From Elusimicrobiota bacterium (GTDB taxonomy: Bacteria > Elusimicrobiota > Elusimicrobia > O2-12-FULL-59-9): a stretch of DNA of 23,521 bases. The stretch covers positions 1-23,521 of the forward strand of contig JACQRQ010000168.1 of assembly GCA_016206405.1 (NCBI GenBank). The letters run 5' to 3'. Positions 1-8,465 of the stretch are shown piece after piece (positions within the stretch are counted from its first letter, which is position 1; every line of letters begins with the position of its first letter). The position numbers were made by a program, and so were the translations under genes. The notes beneath the pieces are model-generated. The model ran no database searches, was not told the origin of the DNA, and was given only the letters and a program-made list of their open reading frames with translations.

Positions 1-1406
1 CCGTAGGGCACTGCCATGGGAATGAGGTAGAGCAGCACCGCGATGGATATCCGCGCGGCGGAACCCGCCGGCGGCCCGCCAAAAACGAGCATTAAGGCGG
101 CGGGCAGGGCGAAGAATCCGGAGTAAAACGGCGGCCCGAAATCCGTGAAAAGACTTGCCAGCCAAGCCGCGGCATCGCCCGGATTCCAGTAGAGTTGGGA
201 GGCATTTCGAAAAGCCGCCGCCGCGGCCGGGCTCCAATCCGGGCCGCCGAACCAGCGATAGGCGAAGGGCCATACGGGATTTCCCGTCAAAATCCAGGAC
301 CTGAGGTACCAGGGACAAGCCGCGGCGCCGAAGGCGCACAAAAAGACGGGCCAGCGCCGCAGCGGTATCGCCGCCAGGCTTGCCGCCGCCCAAAAAAGGC
401 CGTGGTATTTTATTGAGGCCGCAAAACCCGCGAAACAACCCGCCAGAGCCGGCCAAAAATAATCCTCCGTCCGGGGCTCGCTCCAAACTTTCCACTGGCA
501 AAACAAACTTGAAAGCACCATAAGGCTCAGACCTAAATCGTTGTGGGCTGTGGGCGCATAAAGCGTAAAAACCGGCAGCGTCAAAAATAGGGCCGCGGCG
601 CACCATCTCGCCTTCCGGAGTCCCTCGGCCGGCCGCGGTTTTTCCCGGCGGGTTTCAATCTCCCCCGCCGCCGCCCAGAGCAGCCACGCGGCGGCGAGAC
701 CGCACGCCGCGTGCAATATCTGTGAAAGGCGGTGATCTCCGAGAAGCATCGTCCACGCGTAAAGAAGCTCCATGGCGCTGGGCCAACGCGAGTGCAGCAT
801 CCAAGGCATCGAGGCGAGCGCTCCGGTTTTAGCGACGGCTTTGGCGATCGGCAAATGGTAAGCGAGGGAATCCCAGTCGGAAGGAGGGGCCAGCGCGCCG
901 GCCAACGCGTGCCAGGCCGCCCACAGGCAAAAAGCCATGAGCGACGCGAGAAGCCAGTCCACGGGAGCGCGCGGGCCGGGGGTCTCAGGCGGCGCGCGCC
1001 GCCGCAGCGACCATAAACCGCGCCAGGCCGCCAGAGTCTGAAGGATCAGAAGCCCCCAAGCAAAAGCGGGACGCAGGCGTTGCAGCAGTCCCAGCAAAAA
1101 CAAAAGATGGGCGGTGAGCGCCAGGCCCAGGCTGAAAGCCAGCGCCTGGCTGCCGCAAAAATCCCTCTTTTCAGCCGGCGCGAAGTCTAAAATGAATCTG
1201 CCCGCCCCCCACAGCGCCAGAAATATCCAAACTCCCTGGCAAAGGGTCCAAAGGGTCAAACCCAGATACTCCCAGCATATGCCCGGAAAGCTCAATAGGT
1301 AAGACCAAAACGGAATATTATTGATTATAAGAAGAAGCGGAACGGCCAGAAAGACGGCCGCGGGCCCGATGGGCCCTAGCCGGCGGCCGTCTGGGCGAGA
1401 GAACAT
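1..1406 (-). CDS. GT-C type integral membrane glycosyltransferase (partial, runs off left edge)
   Basis: An open frame starts at ATG 1404-1406 and runs without a stop to base 1, giving at least 468 residues; the C-terminus lies outside the window. The product is very hydrophobic, with many predicted membrane helices. Early in the chain, SDWDSLAYHLPIAKAVAKTG (about residues 176-195) sits in a loop after a membrane helix, followed by a WPSAMELLYAW segment. This is the layout of dolichol- or polyprenyl-phosphate-sugar dependent GT-C transferases (PMT/ArnT-like), whose acidic residues in the first outer loop are catalytic; D177 and D179 are candidates. A later WILTGNPVWPF stretch is also typical of this group. 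It would move a sugar from a lipid carrier to an acceptor on the outer face of the inner membrane. The start overlaps the end of the M1 peptidase gene by 31 bases, so the two are probably co-transcribed. Ribosome-binding evidence is weak (AAGG touches the ATG), so a later start is possible. Substrate is unknown. Confidence 0.8.
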   Translation of the reverse strand, partial: MFSRPDGRRLGPIGPAAVFLAVPLLLIINNIPFWSYLLSFPGICWEYLGLTLWTLCQGVWIFLALWGAGRFILDFAPAEKRDFCGSQALAFSLGLALTAHLLFLLGLLQRLRPAFAWGLLILQTLAAWRGLWSLRRRAPPETPGPRAPVDWLLASLMAFCLWAAWHALAGALAPPSDWDSLAYHLPIAKAVAKTGALASMPWMLHSRWPSAMELLYAWTMLLGDHRLSQILHAACGLAAAWLLWAAAGEIETRREKPRPAEGLRKARWCAAALFLTLPVFTLYAPTAHNDLGLSLMVLSSLFCQWKVWSEPRTEDYFWPALAGCFAGFAASIKYHGLFWAAASLAAIPLRRWPVFLCAFGAAACPWYLRSWILTGNPVWPFAYRWFGGPDWSPAAAAAFRNASQLYWNPGDAAAWLASLFTDFGPPFYSGFFALPAALMLVFGGPPAGSAARISIAVLLYLIPMAVPY

Positions 1407-3802
1407 CCTTGAATTCTCAAAATGGCTTCCTCACAGTAGATCCTGATTCGATCGTCCTTGCTGTCTTTCTTGAGCCTCTTGAGGACCGGCAGCGCCCGCG
1501 CGTCTTCGATTTGCCCCAGCGTCGAAACGACGCCGAGCGTGAAGCTTTGGACGTCTTTTTCCTTCAAAAGCGAGGTCAGATACGGGACGATGCCGGGATC
1601 GGCCGCGTGAAATTCCTTCAGGCCCTTGACGGCGGCCATGCGGGCGCTCAGGTGATGCCGCTTGGCGCAATGGCGCTTGAGCACGGCGATGGCCCTCGGA
1701 TCCCGGGTCAACGTGAGGGCTGAAATCGTCCCGGCGCGAACGACGTCCCACCAGGAATCTTTGCGCAGATTTTTGACAAGCTCCGGGAACAGCGCGGGAG
1801 AGACGCCTTTGGCCATCGCCTGGGCCGCCGCCGATTCAACGTGATAGCTGGGGTCGCGGCGGAACAGCGGCCTGAGCCACTTGGCGGCGTCGGGCGCTCT
1901 GTATTGGCCCAGGGCCTCGACCACGGCGCGGCGCACTTTGGGATGAGGAGTCCGTAGCCAGCCCCGCAGGCGCGGCAGAGACTGCGGCAGGCGCTGCCTG
2001 CCCAAAATCAGGGCGATCTCCTTTCTGACGGCCCAAAATTTCTCGCGGCCGAAGGCGTCGGCCAGAGCCGCGGCGCTGGAGGCCGCGGGCCATCGGCCCA
2101 GCGCCTCCGCCGCTTCGATGCGGCTCACCGCGTTGCCGCCATGCGTCAACTGATGGATCCAGAAGGAAAGGGGCTTTTTAAAATCGGTCCTTTTTAAAAT
2201 CCAATGGTCCGGATCAAACTCCACATTGGACGGCTCGGCCGCGAGCTTGAATTCGAAGCGGTGCTCCTTGGCATCGATTTGAACTTGGAAAGGTTTTTCC
2301 CAATTGCGTCCGCAAAAAAGCAGCGTCGCCGGGAGGCGAAAAACGGACGGCTCGGAGCTTTGCGTCTGGAGCACCCACAGCTTGGCTTTTCGAGAGGCCG
2401 GACTCCACTCGTAATGGATGCGGAAGGCGGGGTGGCCGGAGCCGAAAATCCACTGGTCGAAAAAGGGCTTGAAATTTCTGCCGGTCACGTCCCGGAGAAC
2501 CTCGATCAAATCGGCCGTCTCAACGGAGCGGTTGCGGTGGCGGCCGACGTACTCCTTGAGACAGCGCCACCAAAGCTCCTCGCCCAACTCCCCCCGCAGC
2601 ATATGCAGCACGGCGCCCGCTTTCTCGTAAAGATGGCGGTCAAAGAGCACCCATGGCGCCATGAAGCGGTTGCAGACGATGGGGCGGCGATAGCGGTTTT
2701 GGTCCTCGTCAAAATAAGTTTTCGAGTACTGCCGCAGCTCGTAAAGCGCCTCATCCCGGCCTTTGTCGAAGGCCGTGAACAACACCTCAAAATAGGTCGC
2801 GAACCCCTCATTGAGCCAGGCATGCGACCAATCCTTGCAGGTGAGCAAATCTCCGAACCATTGATGCGCCAATTCATGCGCCACCAAGCCGTCCAAATCG
2901 GTATCCAGCCCGGCCCGCCGGTCCAGCAAGGCGGCGTCCGTCTGAGTCGTGCATGTGGTGTTTTCCATCCCTCCCGGGAAATGAAAGGCCGTCACTTGCG
3001 CATATTTCTCATAAGGATAGGTGACGCCGATTTTCTCCGAAAAGTACTCCAGCATCTTGGGCGTCTTTCCAAAGCCGCGCCGCGCGTCCTCCTGCCTGCC
3101 TTCCGGACAATAGTAGCTGACGTCCACCCCGCGCCAGCGCTCCTTGACGACGGAAAACTTGCCGACCACCAGGCTGATTAAATACATCGAATGCGGATGG
3201 CCCATTTTCCAATGGAAAATGGAGGTCCCGCGCGCCTTGTCGCGGCGCATGTCGATGAGGACGCCGTTGGAAACCGCCGTGTAGCCGTCCGGGACCGCGG
3301 CGATGACCTCGCTGGTGGCTTTCACCTGGGGGGAGTCGTGGCACGGAAACCAATAGCGCGCGTCTTCCGGCTGTCCCTGGGTCCACATCTGGCCGCCCTC
3401 GACAAAATGCGCTCCCAACTCCGGGTTAAGGACTTGGTACTGAATTTTAAACGACGCCGTTTCGCCGGCGCGCGAAGGGCGCCGCATGCGGATGTGGATC
3501 ATCTTTTTATCGTGGCGATGCGAGAGCTTGGCGCCGGATTCGTCCCAGACGCCCGCGATGCGCATATCCACGGCGTTGAAGTCGATTTCCCGCAGGCCCC
3601 CGCGGAAAAAACGGACCAAGGTCGTCGCGGTCCCTTCCAGTTTCTTCGCGCGCATGTCAACGGCCAAATCCAGGCGAAGGTGCAGCACGTCGGCGACGCG
3701 GTCAGGGGCATAGACCGGCCTGTCGCCGATGAGCGTCGGCTTTAAATCCACCATCGCGCCCCCGGCCCAGCGCCGGGCGCATTCGAATCGAATTTCGCTC
3801 AT
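1376..3802 (-). CDS. M1 family zinc metallopeptidase with C-terminal HEAT-like repeats
   Basis: The 808-residue protein carries all the M1 aminopeptidase landmarks. These are GGMEN (277-281, the exopeptidase substrate motif, usually GAMEN), HELAH (309-313) and the third zinc ligand E332 in WLNEGFA, exactly 18 residues after HExxH. The catalytic tyrosine is Y392 in LYEKAG. Residues 1-250 fit the N-terminal beta domain. From about residue 555 to 795 the protein consists of repeated helical units resembling HEAT/PBS lyase repeats (for example AAEALGRWPAA and RRAVVEALGQYRAPDAAKW). No signal peptide is visible, so it probably acts in the cytoplasm on peptide N-termini. The listed ATG has no Shine-Dalgarno sequence; ATG 3752-3754 (residue 17) has GGGGG eight bases upstream and may be the true start. 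It follows etfA by three bases, so co-transcription with etfBA is likely. Confidence 0.93.
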   Translation of the reverse strand: MSEIRFECARRWAGGAMVDLKPTLIGDRPVYAPDRVADVLHLRLDLAVDMRAKKLEGTATTLVRFFRGGLREIDFNAVDMRIAGVWDESGAKLSHRHDKKMIHIRMRRPSRAGETASFKIQYQVLNPELGAHFVEGGQMWTQGQPEDARYWFPCHDSPQVKATSEVIAAVPDGYTAVSNGVLIDMRRDKARGTSIFHWKMGHPHSMYLISLVVGKFSVVKERWRGVDVSYYCPEGRQEDARRGFGKTPKMLEYFSEKIGVTYPYEKYAQVTAFHFPGGMENTTCTTQTDAALLDRRAGLDTDLDGLVAHELAHQWFGDLLTCKDWSHAWLNEGFATYFEVLFTAFDKGRDEALYELRQYSKTYFDEDQNRYRRPIVCNRFMAPWVLFDRHLYEKAGAVLHMLRGELGEELWWRCLKEYVGRHRNRSVETADLIEVLRDVTGRNFKPFFDQWIFGSGHPAFRIHYEWSPASRKAKLWVLQTQSSEPSVFRLPATLLFCGRNWEKPFQVQIDAKEHRFEFKLAAEPSNVEFDPDHWILKRTDFKKPLSFWIHQLTHGGNAVSRIEAAEALGRWPAASSAAALADAFGREKFWAVRKEIALILGRQRLPQSLPRLRGWLRTPHPKVRRAVVEALGQYRAPDAAKWLRPLFRRDPSYHVESAAAQAMAKGVSPALFPELVKNLRKDSWWDVVRAGTISALTLTRDPRAIAVLKRHCAKRHHLSARMAAVKGLKEFHAADPGIVPYLTSLLKEKDVQSFTLGVVSTLGQIEDARALPVLKRLKKDSKDDRIRIYCEEAILRIQGCSLAQTAAG

Positions 3803-3805
3803 GAT

Positions 3806-4864
3806 TTAGTTTGAATTTGTGGAGTTATGGGTCACGGCGTCGCCGCGGCGGTGCTTGAGTTCGCCGATGATGGCCGGGACGACCTCGTAGAGATCGCCCT
3901 CAATGGAGAAAGTCGCCAGCTTCATCATGGGCGCTTCGGGATCGGTGTTGATCGCCACGATAACTTCCGAGGAGGACATGCCCGCCAAGTGCTGGATTTG
4001 GCCTGAAATGCCGCAGGCAAAATATAGTTTGGGACGGACGGTCCGGCCGGTCAGTCCCACTTGATGGCGGTAAGGTATCCAGCCCGCATCGACGGTGGCC
4101 CGGCTCGCGCCCACCGCCGCCCCAAGCGTATGCGCGAATTCCCGGATCAGATCGAAGCCTTTGGAAGCGCCCAACCCGCGGCCGCCGGAAACGACTTTAT
4201 CGCAGGAGGCGATATCCTGCTCTCCGCTGTCTTCCCGGACAAATTGAACAAAACGGGTCCGGGTCTTGAAGCGCTCCGGCTCGACTTTCACGACGACGAC
4301 TTCCCCTTGCCTTCCGGCAACGCGCTGCGCCCGCCCGAAAGCCATGGGACGCACGGTGGCCATTTCGGGACGGCTGTTTTCGCACAAAATCGTCGCCAGC
4401 AAATTGCCTCCGAAGGCCGGGCGCACGGCGTTGAGCAGCCCGGAATCCTTCCGGATGGAGAGTTCGGTGCAGTCGGCCGCCAAGCCGGTGCGCGCTTCCA
4501 CGGCGGTCCGGGCCGCCACGGAGCGGCCCAAAATCGAGGCCGGCAGCAGAAATTTATCGGGCGGCGCCTTTTGAATCAACTCGCAAAGCAGCCGGCTGTA
4601 GACCTCTTCCAGGAAATTCTCCAGCATCGGATGGTCATGGACGAAAACTCTGTCGGCGCCGTGCTCGATCAAAGCCTGGGCATGCTCCGCGACTTTGTGC
4701 CCTATCAAAACGGCCGACAACTCCGCGTTTAAATCCGAAGCCAGGCGCCGGCCGACGTTGAGAAGCTCGTACGCGGTCGAAATGAGCTGCCCATGCCTTT
4801 GTTCGGCGAATATCCATACGCCTTTGTGAGCATTGGCCTGCGCGGCGGATTTTTCCTGTTCCAT
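3806..4864 (-). CDS. etfA: Electron transfer flavoprotein alpha subunit
   Basis: The 352-residue protein has the ETF alpha architecture. An N-terminal Rossmann-like domain (about 15-200) is followed by the C-terminal FAD-binding domain. The diagnostic FAD segment is visible: HQVGLTGRTVRPKLYFACG at 267-285, then SGQIQHLAGM at 287-296 and INTDPEAP at 305-312. Together with EtfB it takes electrons from acyl-CoA dehydrogenases in the cytoplasm and passes them to an ETF:quinone oxidoreductase or another partner, neither encoded here. The SGAIQH of most family members reads SGQIQH, a mild variation. The start codon lies one base after the etfB stop, so the two subunits are almost certainly co-translated. 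An acyl-CoA dehydrogenase two genes upstream is the natural donor. No ferredoxin domain is fused, so nothing by itself indicates bifurcation. Confidence 0.96.
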   Translation of the reverse strand: MEQEKSAAQANAHKGVWIFAEQRHGQLISTAYELLNVGRRLASDLNAELSAVLIGHKVAEHAQALIEHGADRVFVHDHPMLENFLEEVYSRLLCELIQKAPPDKFLLPASILGRSVAARTAVEARTGLAADCTELSIRKDSGLLNAVRPAFGGNLLATILCENSRPEMATVRPMAFGRAQRVAGRQGEVVVVKVEPERFKTRTRFVQFVREDSGEQDIASCDKVVSGGRGLGASKGFDLIREFAHTLGAAVGASRATVDAGWIPYRHQVGLTGRTVRPKLYFACGISGQIQHLAGMSSSEVIVAINTDPEAPMMKLATFSIEGDLYEVVPAIIGELKHRRGDAVTHNSTNSN

Positions 4865-4865
4865 G

Positions 4866-5675
4866 CTAAATCAACTTGAGTTCCTGCAGCTTTTCGACCA
4901 ACTGTTTGGCCTTTTCCTGGGGCGAACCGCCTTGAATGCGGTGGCCCTGGGGCCGCGCGGGCGGCGCCGCCTGTTGAGCGACGGCGCAGGGAGATCCCCG
5001 CCGGCCGATCTTGGATTCGTCCACGCCCAACTCCGCGGCGCCCCAGCGCGGGATAGCCGCTTTCTTGGCGGCCATCTTGCCTTTTAGCGACGCCAGCCGC
5101 GGCTCGTTGATCTCTTTAAGGACCGCGATCACCGCCGGCAAATCGGCCTCGATAACGTCGTAGCCGTCTTCCATCATGCGGTGCAGGCGAAGGAATTTAT
5201 CCGAGACCTCCTCCACCTTCTTGACGAAAGAAATTCCAGGCCAGCCCAACCAGGCGGCCACGGCGGGCCCGACTTGCCCGGTGTCGCTGTCGTTGGTCTG
5301 CTTGGCGCAAATGACCAAATCCACCCTGCCTTTGATTTGCGCTATTTTTTTGATCCCCATGGCCAGGGCATAGCCGGTCGCGAAGGTGTCGGAGCCTTCG
5401 AAAGCCGGGCCTGAAATCAAAAAAGCCTCGTCGACGCCGCGGGCTATGGATTCGCGCAGAGCCGCTTCCGAGTCAGGCGCCCCGAGGCTCAGAGCCCCCA
5501 CCCAGGAGCCCGGAATGCGTTCCTTCAGGCGCACGCCCTCTTCCACCGCATATTCGTCGAACGGATTGATGGCAAAAGACATTTTCTCCCGCCGCAGAGA
5601 CCCGGTCGCCGGGTCGATTTCGATGTTGGCGGTGGAAGGCGTCAGTTTAACGCAAACGACGATGTTAAGCGGCAT
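4866..5675 (-). CDS. etfB: Electron transfer flavoprotein beta subunit
   Basis: The protein has 269 residues from ATG 5673-5675. It opens with MPLNIVVCVKLTP, the typical EtfB N-terminus, and contains NPFDEYAVEEGVRLKE, ALSLG and the conserved CAKQTNDSDTGQVGPAVAAW nucleotide-binding stretch. An ETF signature region with EADLPAVIAV and NEPRLASLKGKMAAKK follows. The subunit binds AMP (or FAD in bifurcating types) and completes the heterodimer with EtfA. An in-frame TTG start 15 codons upstream is possible, but that extension matches no EtfB and lies under a promoter-like sequence, so the ATG is preferred. GAGG lies just before it. The last 45 residues are Ala/Pro/Gln-rich and then helical, slightly longer than usual. 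Confidence 0.95.
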   Translation of the reverse strand: MPLNIVVCVKLTPSTANIEIDPATGSLRREKMSFAINPFDEYAVEEGVRLKERIPGSWVGALSLGAPDSEAALRESIARGVDEAFLISGPAFEGSDTFATGYALAMGIKKIAQIKGRVDLVICAKQTNDSDTGQVGPAVAAWLGWPGISFVKKVEEVSDKFLRLHRMMEDGYDVIEADLPAVIAVLKEINEPRLASLKGKMAAKKAAIPRWGAAELGVDESKIGRRGSPCAVAQQAAPPARPQGHRIQGGSPQEKAKQLVEKLQELKLI

Positions 5676-5691
5676 ATCCTCAGTCCGAAAT

Positions 5692-5720
5692 ACTATAGCT
5701 AATCGCCGCGACGGCGGCAA
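5692..5720 (-). promoter_or_regulatory. Probable sigma-70 type promoter for etfBA
   Basis: On the minus strand TTGCCG (5715-5720) is followed after 17 bases by TATAGT (5692-5697), a good match to -35/-10 boxes at the ideal spacing. The predicted transcript would begin about ten bases before the etfB ATG at 5675, leaving room only for the GAGG ribosome-binding site. It sits in the tail of the P-type ATPase remnant. The sequence match is seen; activity is inferred. Confidence 0.45.
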
Positions 5721-5723
5721 TGC

Positions 5724-6125
5724 TTAATCGTCCGCCGCAGAACTCCCTTCCCGGATGGGCGAGAACCTCAAAACCCCCCTCGCGCACCCTTCCCAGGCGC
5801 AGAAAACGGCCAAGTCCCCGCCGTCCTGCCACTCGCCGGCCCCTCGCAGGAGCCGATCATCTATCTGCACCCGGCTTTCGCCCAAAAAATTCGCGCTGCC
5901 CATGATGACGGCCAATCCATCAAGCAATCCGGCCACGCCCAGGCCGGGAAAAGCCCTAAAATGCTCCACCCGCCGCATCTTGCAGTGATTTTTTCTGGCC
6001 GCATCCACGATCGCCTTGCCGATCGGATGCGGGGAGAAAGTTTCGATTGAAGCGGCGATGGTCAACAGCGCCTTTCCGTCCACCGGGCTCGCGGGAAGAA
6101 GCAAAATCGAAGTTAATTTAAACAA
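5724..6125 (-). pseudogene. Remnant of a heavy-metal P-type ATPase (nucleotide-binding domain only)
   Basis: About 130 residues read like the nucleotide-binding part of a copper/heavy-metal P1B ATPase. The sequence has LLTIAASIETFSPHPIGKAI (the SxHPxGxAI ATP-binding motif), FRAFPGLGVAGLLDG, then VIMGSANFLGE, and ends near SPIREGSS where the hinge helix should begin. The membrane domain, actuator domain and DKTGT phosphorylation site are all absent, and a TAA follows at 5724-5726. Reading past that stop in the same frame gives RRLAIVFRTED, faintly like the RxGIxVxxxTGD that should come next, which suggests decay by a nonsense change plus deletions. The only listed start is TTG, and the frame stays open further upstream without the missing motifs. 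It lies between acyl-CoA dehydrogenase and etfB. A small stand-alone protein cannot be excluded, but it would lack catalytic residues. Confidence 0.7.
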
Positions 6126-6153
6126 GGACGCGGATCCGGAAACGATTTTGCCT

Positions 6154-7407
6154 CTAGGCGTTGACCGCTTCGCGGCGCTCGCTGGATGCCGCTTCCTTGA
6201 TCATCATGGCGGCGATCTCATTGCGCTGAATTTGATTGGTCCCCTCGTAGATTTGCGTGATCTTCGCGTCGCGCATGTACTTTTCCACCGGAAAATCGCG
6301 CATATAGCCGATGCCGCCGCACATCTGGACGCAATCGGTCGTCACCTTCATCGCCATGTCGGAGCAGAAGAGCTTGACCATCGCCGATTCCTTGGTCCAG
6401 CGCTTGCCGCCCGATAATTTTTCCAAGACGTCGTAGACGGGCAAACCCATCTTGATGGCTTCATCGACGGCGGGCTTGCTGGCCGCGTCCATCGCCCGGG
6501 CCACGGAGTACAAAAGAGCCCGCCCGGCCTCTATTTGCGTGGCGCAATCGGCCGCCATGTGCTGGATGGCCTGGAAGCTGGAGATGGGTTTGCCGAATTG
6601 CTTGCGAACCCGGATGTAGGCCATGCTTTCATCCAGCGCCCCTTGCGCCAGCCCCAGCGCCTGGGCGGCGACGCCGGGACGGGAGTAATCGAAAGTGCCC
6701 TGCGCGACTCTGAGCCCGTGGCCCTCTTTGTAGATCAGGTTTTCTTTCGGCACGCGGCAATTATTGAAAACCAGCTCATACGTCCAGCTGGCGCGGATGC
6801 CCATCTTGGTCTCTTTCTTACCGAAGGAAAATCCGGGCGTCCCCTTTTCAACGACGAAGGCGGAGATGCCGCGAGGCCCCTTGCTCGGATTGGTGGAGGC
6901 GAAAAGCACGTAGAGGTCGGCCGCCTTGCCCGACGAGCAGAAATTCTTCACGCCGTTGACGACGTAATGGTCCCCGTCCAAGCGCGCCGTCGCCCGCGTA
7001 GACGTTGCGTCGGAACCCGCTTCGGGCTCCGTGATCGTGAAGGCGCCCAATTTCTTGCCGCTGGCCAGCTCCGGCAAAAATTTCTGCCGCTGCTCGGGAT
7101 TGCCGAAGAGCAAAATCGGTATCGCGCACAACCCGGAAGCGGCCACGGCCAAGGCGATGCCGGCGCAAGCGCGGGAGAGGGCTTCCGTAACGAGCACGAG
7201 CTCGAAATTTCCGCCGCCGAAGCCTCCGAATTTCTCGGGAAGATAGACGCCGAAAAGGTCCGCCTTGCGGATATCTTCGATGACGGGCCAGGGAAACTCC
7301 TCTTTCTCATCGTACTCGGCGCGGACGGGCTTGATCTTTTTCTCGGCTATCTCGGCCGCCAAGCGAACGATGGTCAGCTGGTCTTCGGTCAACCCATAGT
7401 TCATCAT
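6154..7407 (-). CDS. Acyl-CoA dehydrogenase (short/branched-chain type)
   Basis: The 417-residue flavoenzyme has the full ACAD pattern: AFTITEPEAGSDA (FAD/substrate signature, about 122-134), MGIRASWTYEL, RKQFGKPISSFQAIQ, CGGIGYMRDFPVEKYMRDAK and ITQIYEGTNQIQR. The glutamate of IYEGTN (about residue 388) is the expected catalytic base, at the position used by butyryl-, short-chain and acyl-ACP-type dehydrogenases. It oxidises an acyl-CoA to the 2-enoyl-CoA and reduces ETF, encoded downstream. ATG 7405-7407 is chosen over the longer frame (to 7440) because GGGAG lies five bases upstream and the chain then starts MMNYGLTEDQ as in relatives. A segment of roughly 20 extra residues (about 315-335) lies before the TKESAMVKLF helix. 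The gene follows rnc by 13 bases. Substrate length cannot be read from the sequence. Confidence 0.95.
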   Translation of the reverse strand: MMNYGLTEDQLTIVRLAAEIAEKKIKPVRAEYDEKEEFPWPVIEDIRKADLFGVYLPEKFGGFGGGNFELVLVTEALSRACAGIALAVAASGLCAIPILLFGNPEQRQKFLPELASGKKLGAFTITEPEAGSDATSTRATARLDGDHYVVNGVKNFCSSGKAADLYVLFASTNPSKGPRGISAFVVEKGTPGFSFGKKETKMGIRASWTYELVFNNCRVPKENLIYKEGHGLRVAQGTFDYSRPGVAAQALGLAQGALDESMAYIRVRKQFGKPISSFQAIQHMAADCATQIEAGRALLYSVARAMDAASKPAVDEAIKMGLPVYDVLEKLSGGKRWTKESAMVKLFCSDMAMKVTTDCVQMCGGIGYMRDFPVEKYMRDAKITQIYEGTNQIQRNEIAAMMIKEAASSERREAVNA

Positions 7408-7420
7408 AGGTTCTCCCTGG

Positions 7421-8116
7421 TCACTGGTACTCCGCTTCATTTTCCGGACTCAGGCTGACCACCTTGGACAGCGCGTCGCGCGCGGCCGCCTGTTCCGCCT
7501 CCTTTTTGTTCTTGCCGCTGCCCTCGCCTAAAAAGTGTTTATTGAGATGAACGCTGACCCAAAACGTTTTGTCGTGATCAGGCCCGCGCTCCTCCGCGAC
7601 CCGGTAATGGGGCGGAACCTTGAAGCGTTTCTGGACGATTTCCTGCAGCCGGCTCTTGAAGTCGGTCTTGGGGATGTCCGTTTGATTTTCAAGCCATGTC
7701 ATGATGAAAGCCGCGGCGGAGTCGAAACCGCCATCGAGAAAAATGGCGCCGATGACCGCCTCCAGAACGTTGGCCAGCAGGCTGGGGCGCTTGCGGCCGC
7801 CGCTGGACTCCTCCCCCACCCCGAGCTTGAGATGCTCCCCCAAGTCAAGTTCGGCCGCCCAGGCCGCCAAGCTCGCCTTGGAGACCAAGGCCGCCTTGCG
7901 CTTTGAAAGCAGGCCCTCATCCTCCTGAGGGTAGGCTTCAAACAGATGCCGCACGACGACGGCCGAGAGGATGCTGTCTCCCAGGAACTCAAGGCGTTCG
8001 TTATAAGCAGGCAGCTTCTTCTCGGTCGCGAAGGATTTATGGGTAAGGGCCTCCTCCAGAAATTCCCGCCGCCGGAATGCACGCTTTAAGACCTCTTCGA
8101 TCGGTCGAGGCTGCAT
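7421..8116 (-). CDS. rnc: Ribonuclease III
   Basis: The protein has 231 residues, the normal length. The catalytic endonuclease domain has the signature NERLEFLGDSIL (39-50; acidic residues E43 and D47), E67 in EDEGLLSKRKA, and LLANVLEAVIGAIFLDGG (113-130) with E119. A double-stranded RNA-binding domain (about 152-220) follows, ending KKEAEQAAARDALSKV. The enzyme cuts double-stranded RNA in rRNA processing and mRNA decay. The position equivalent to E. coli D114 is asparagine (N116), with the other acidic residues kept. The frame extends 89 codons upstream across acpP, but those residues are junk and antisense to nothing conserved. ATG 8114-8116 matches the family N-terminus, although its ribosome-binding site is weak. 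It lies 67 bases after acpP, where fabF is usually found. Confidence 0.96.
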   Translation of the reverse strand: MQPRPIEEVLKRAFRRREFLEEALTHKSFATEKKLPAYNERLEFLGDSILSAVVVRHLFEAYPQEDEGLLSKRKAALVSKASLAAWAAELDLGEHLKLGVGEESSGGRKRPSLLANVLEAVIGAIFLDGGFDSAAAFIMTWLENQTDIPKTDFKSRLQEIVQKRFKVPPHYRVAEERGPDHDKTFWVSVHLNKHFLGEGSGKNKKEAEQAAARDALSKVVSLSPENEAEYQ

Positions 8117-8183
8117 AAAAGGCGAAACCGGGCCCCGCGCCGGCGATAACGCCCGGCAGGCGCCCGATCCCCCGCTTCCCGGG

Positions 8184-8429
8184 TTATTTGCTGTTGGTCT
8201 TGATATACTCGACGGCCTGGCCGACCGTCTGAATCTTTTCCGCCTGTTCGTCCGGGATCTCCAGCTTGAATTCCTCTTCCAGGGCCATGACCAGCTCCAC
8301 CGTGTCGAGGGAATCGGCGCCAAGGTCGTTGACGAAATGCGCTTGCGGCGTGACGGCCGAAGCGTCCACGCCCAGCTGTTCAACGATGATTTTCTTCACC
8401 TTTTCTTCCGCGTTTTCTGCCACAGCCAT
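8184..8429 (-). CDS. acpP: Acyl carrier protein
   Basis: This 81-residue acidic, helical protein carries the 4'-phosphopantetheine attachment motif GADSLD, with the modified serine at position 40. The flanking VNDLGADSLDTVELVMALEE matches bacterial fatty-acid ACPs. It carries growing acyl chains for FabG and the other fatty-acid synthesis enzymes in the cytoplasm. GGGAGG lies nine bases before ATG 8427-8429. The gene sits 36 bases after fabG and before rnc, the common order apart from the missing fabF. Confidence 0.97.
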   Translation of the reverse strand: MAVAENAEEKVKKIIVEQLGVDASAVTPQAHFVNDLGADSLDTVELVMALEEEFKLEIPDEQAEKIQTVGQAVEYIKTNSK

Positions 8430-8465
8430 CTTTGCAGTCCTCCCGTTGCCTTTAACCTTTCCGGC

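Noticed and set aside
195..1302. Three short plus-strand frames in the first 1.4 kb
   Set aside because: They are antisense to the membrane glycosyltransferase frame, which is open to the left edge and has consistent helices and motifs.
2204..3181. A 325-codon plus-strand open frame within the M1 peptidase gene
   Set aside because: It is antisense to the catalytic region with GGMEN and HExxH; long antisense frames are expected in GC-rich coding DNA, and its protein shows no recognisable motif.
8117..8383. An N-terminal extension of RNase III across acpP
   Set aside because: The extra 89 residues are out of frame with acpP, Ser/Arg/Trp-rich and unlike any RNase III; the family N-terminus begins at 8116.
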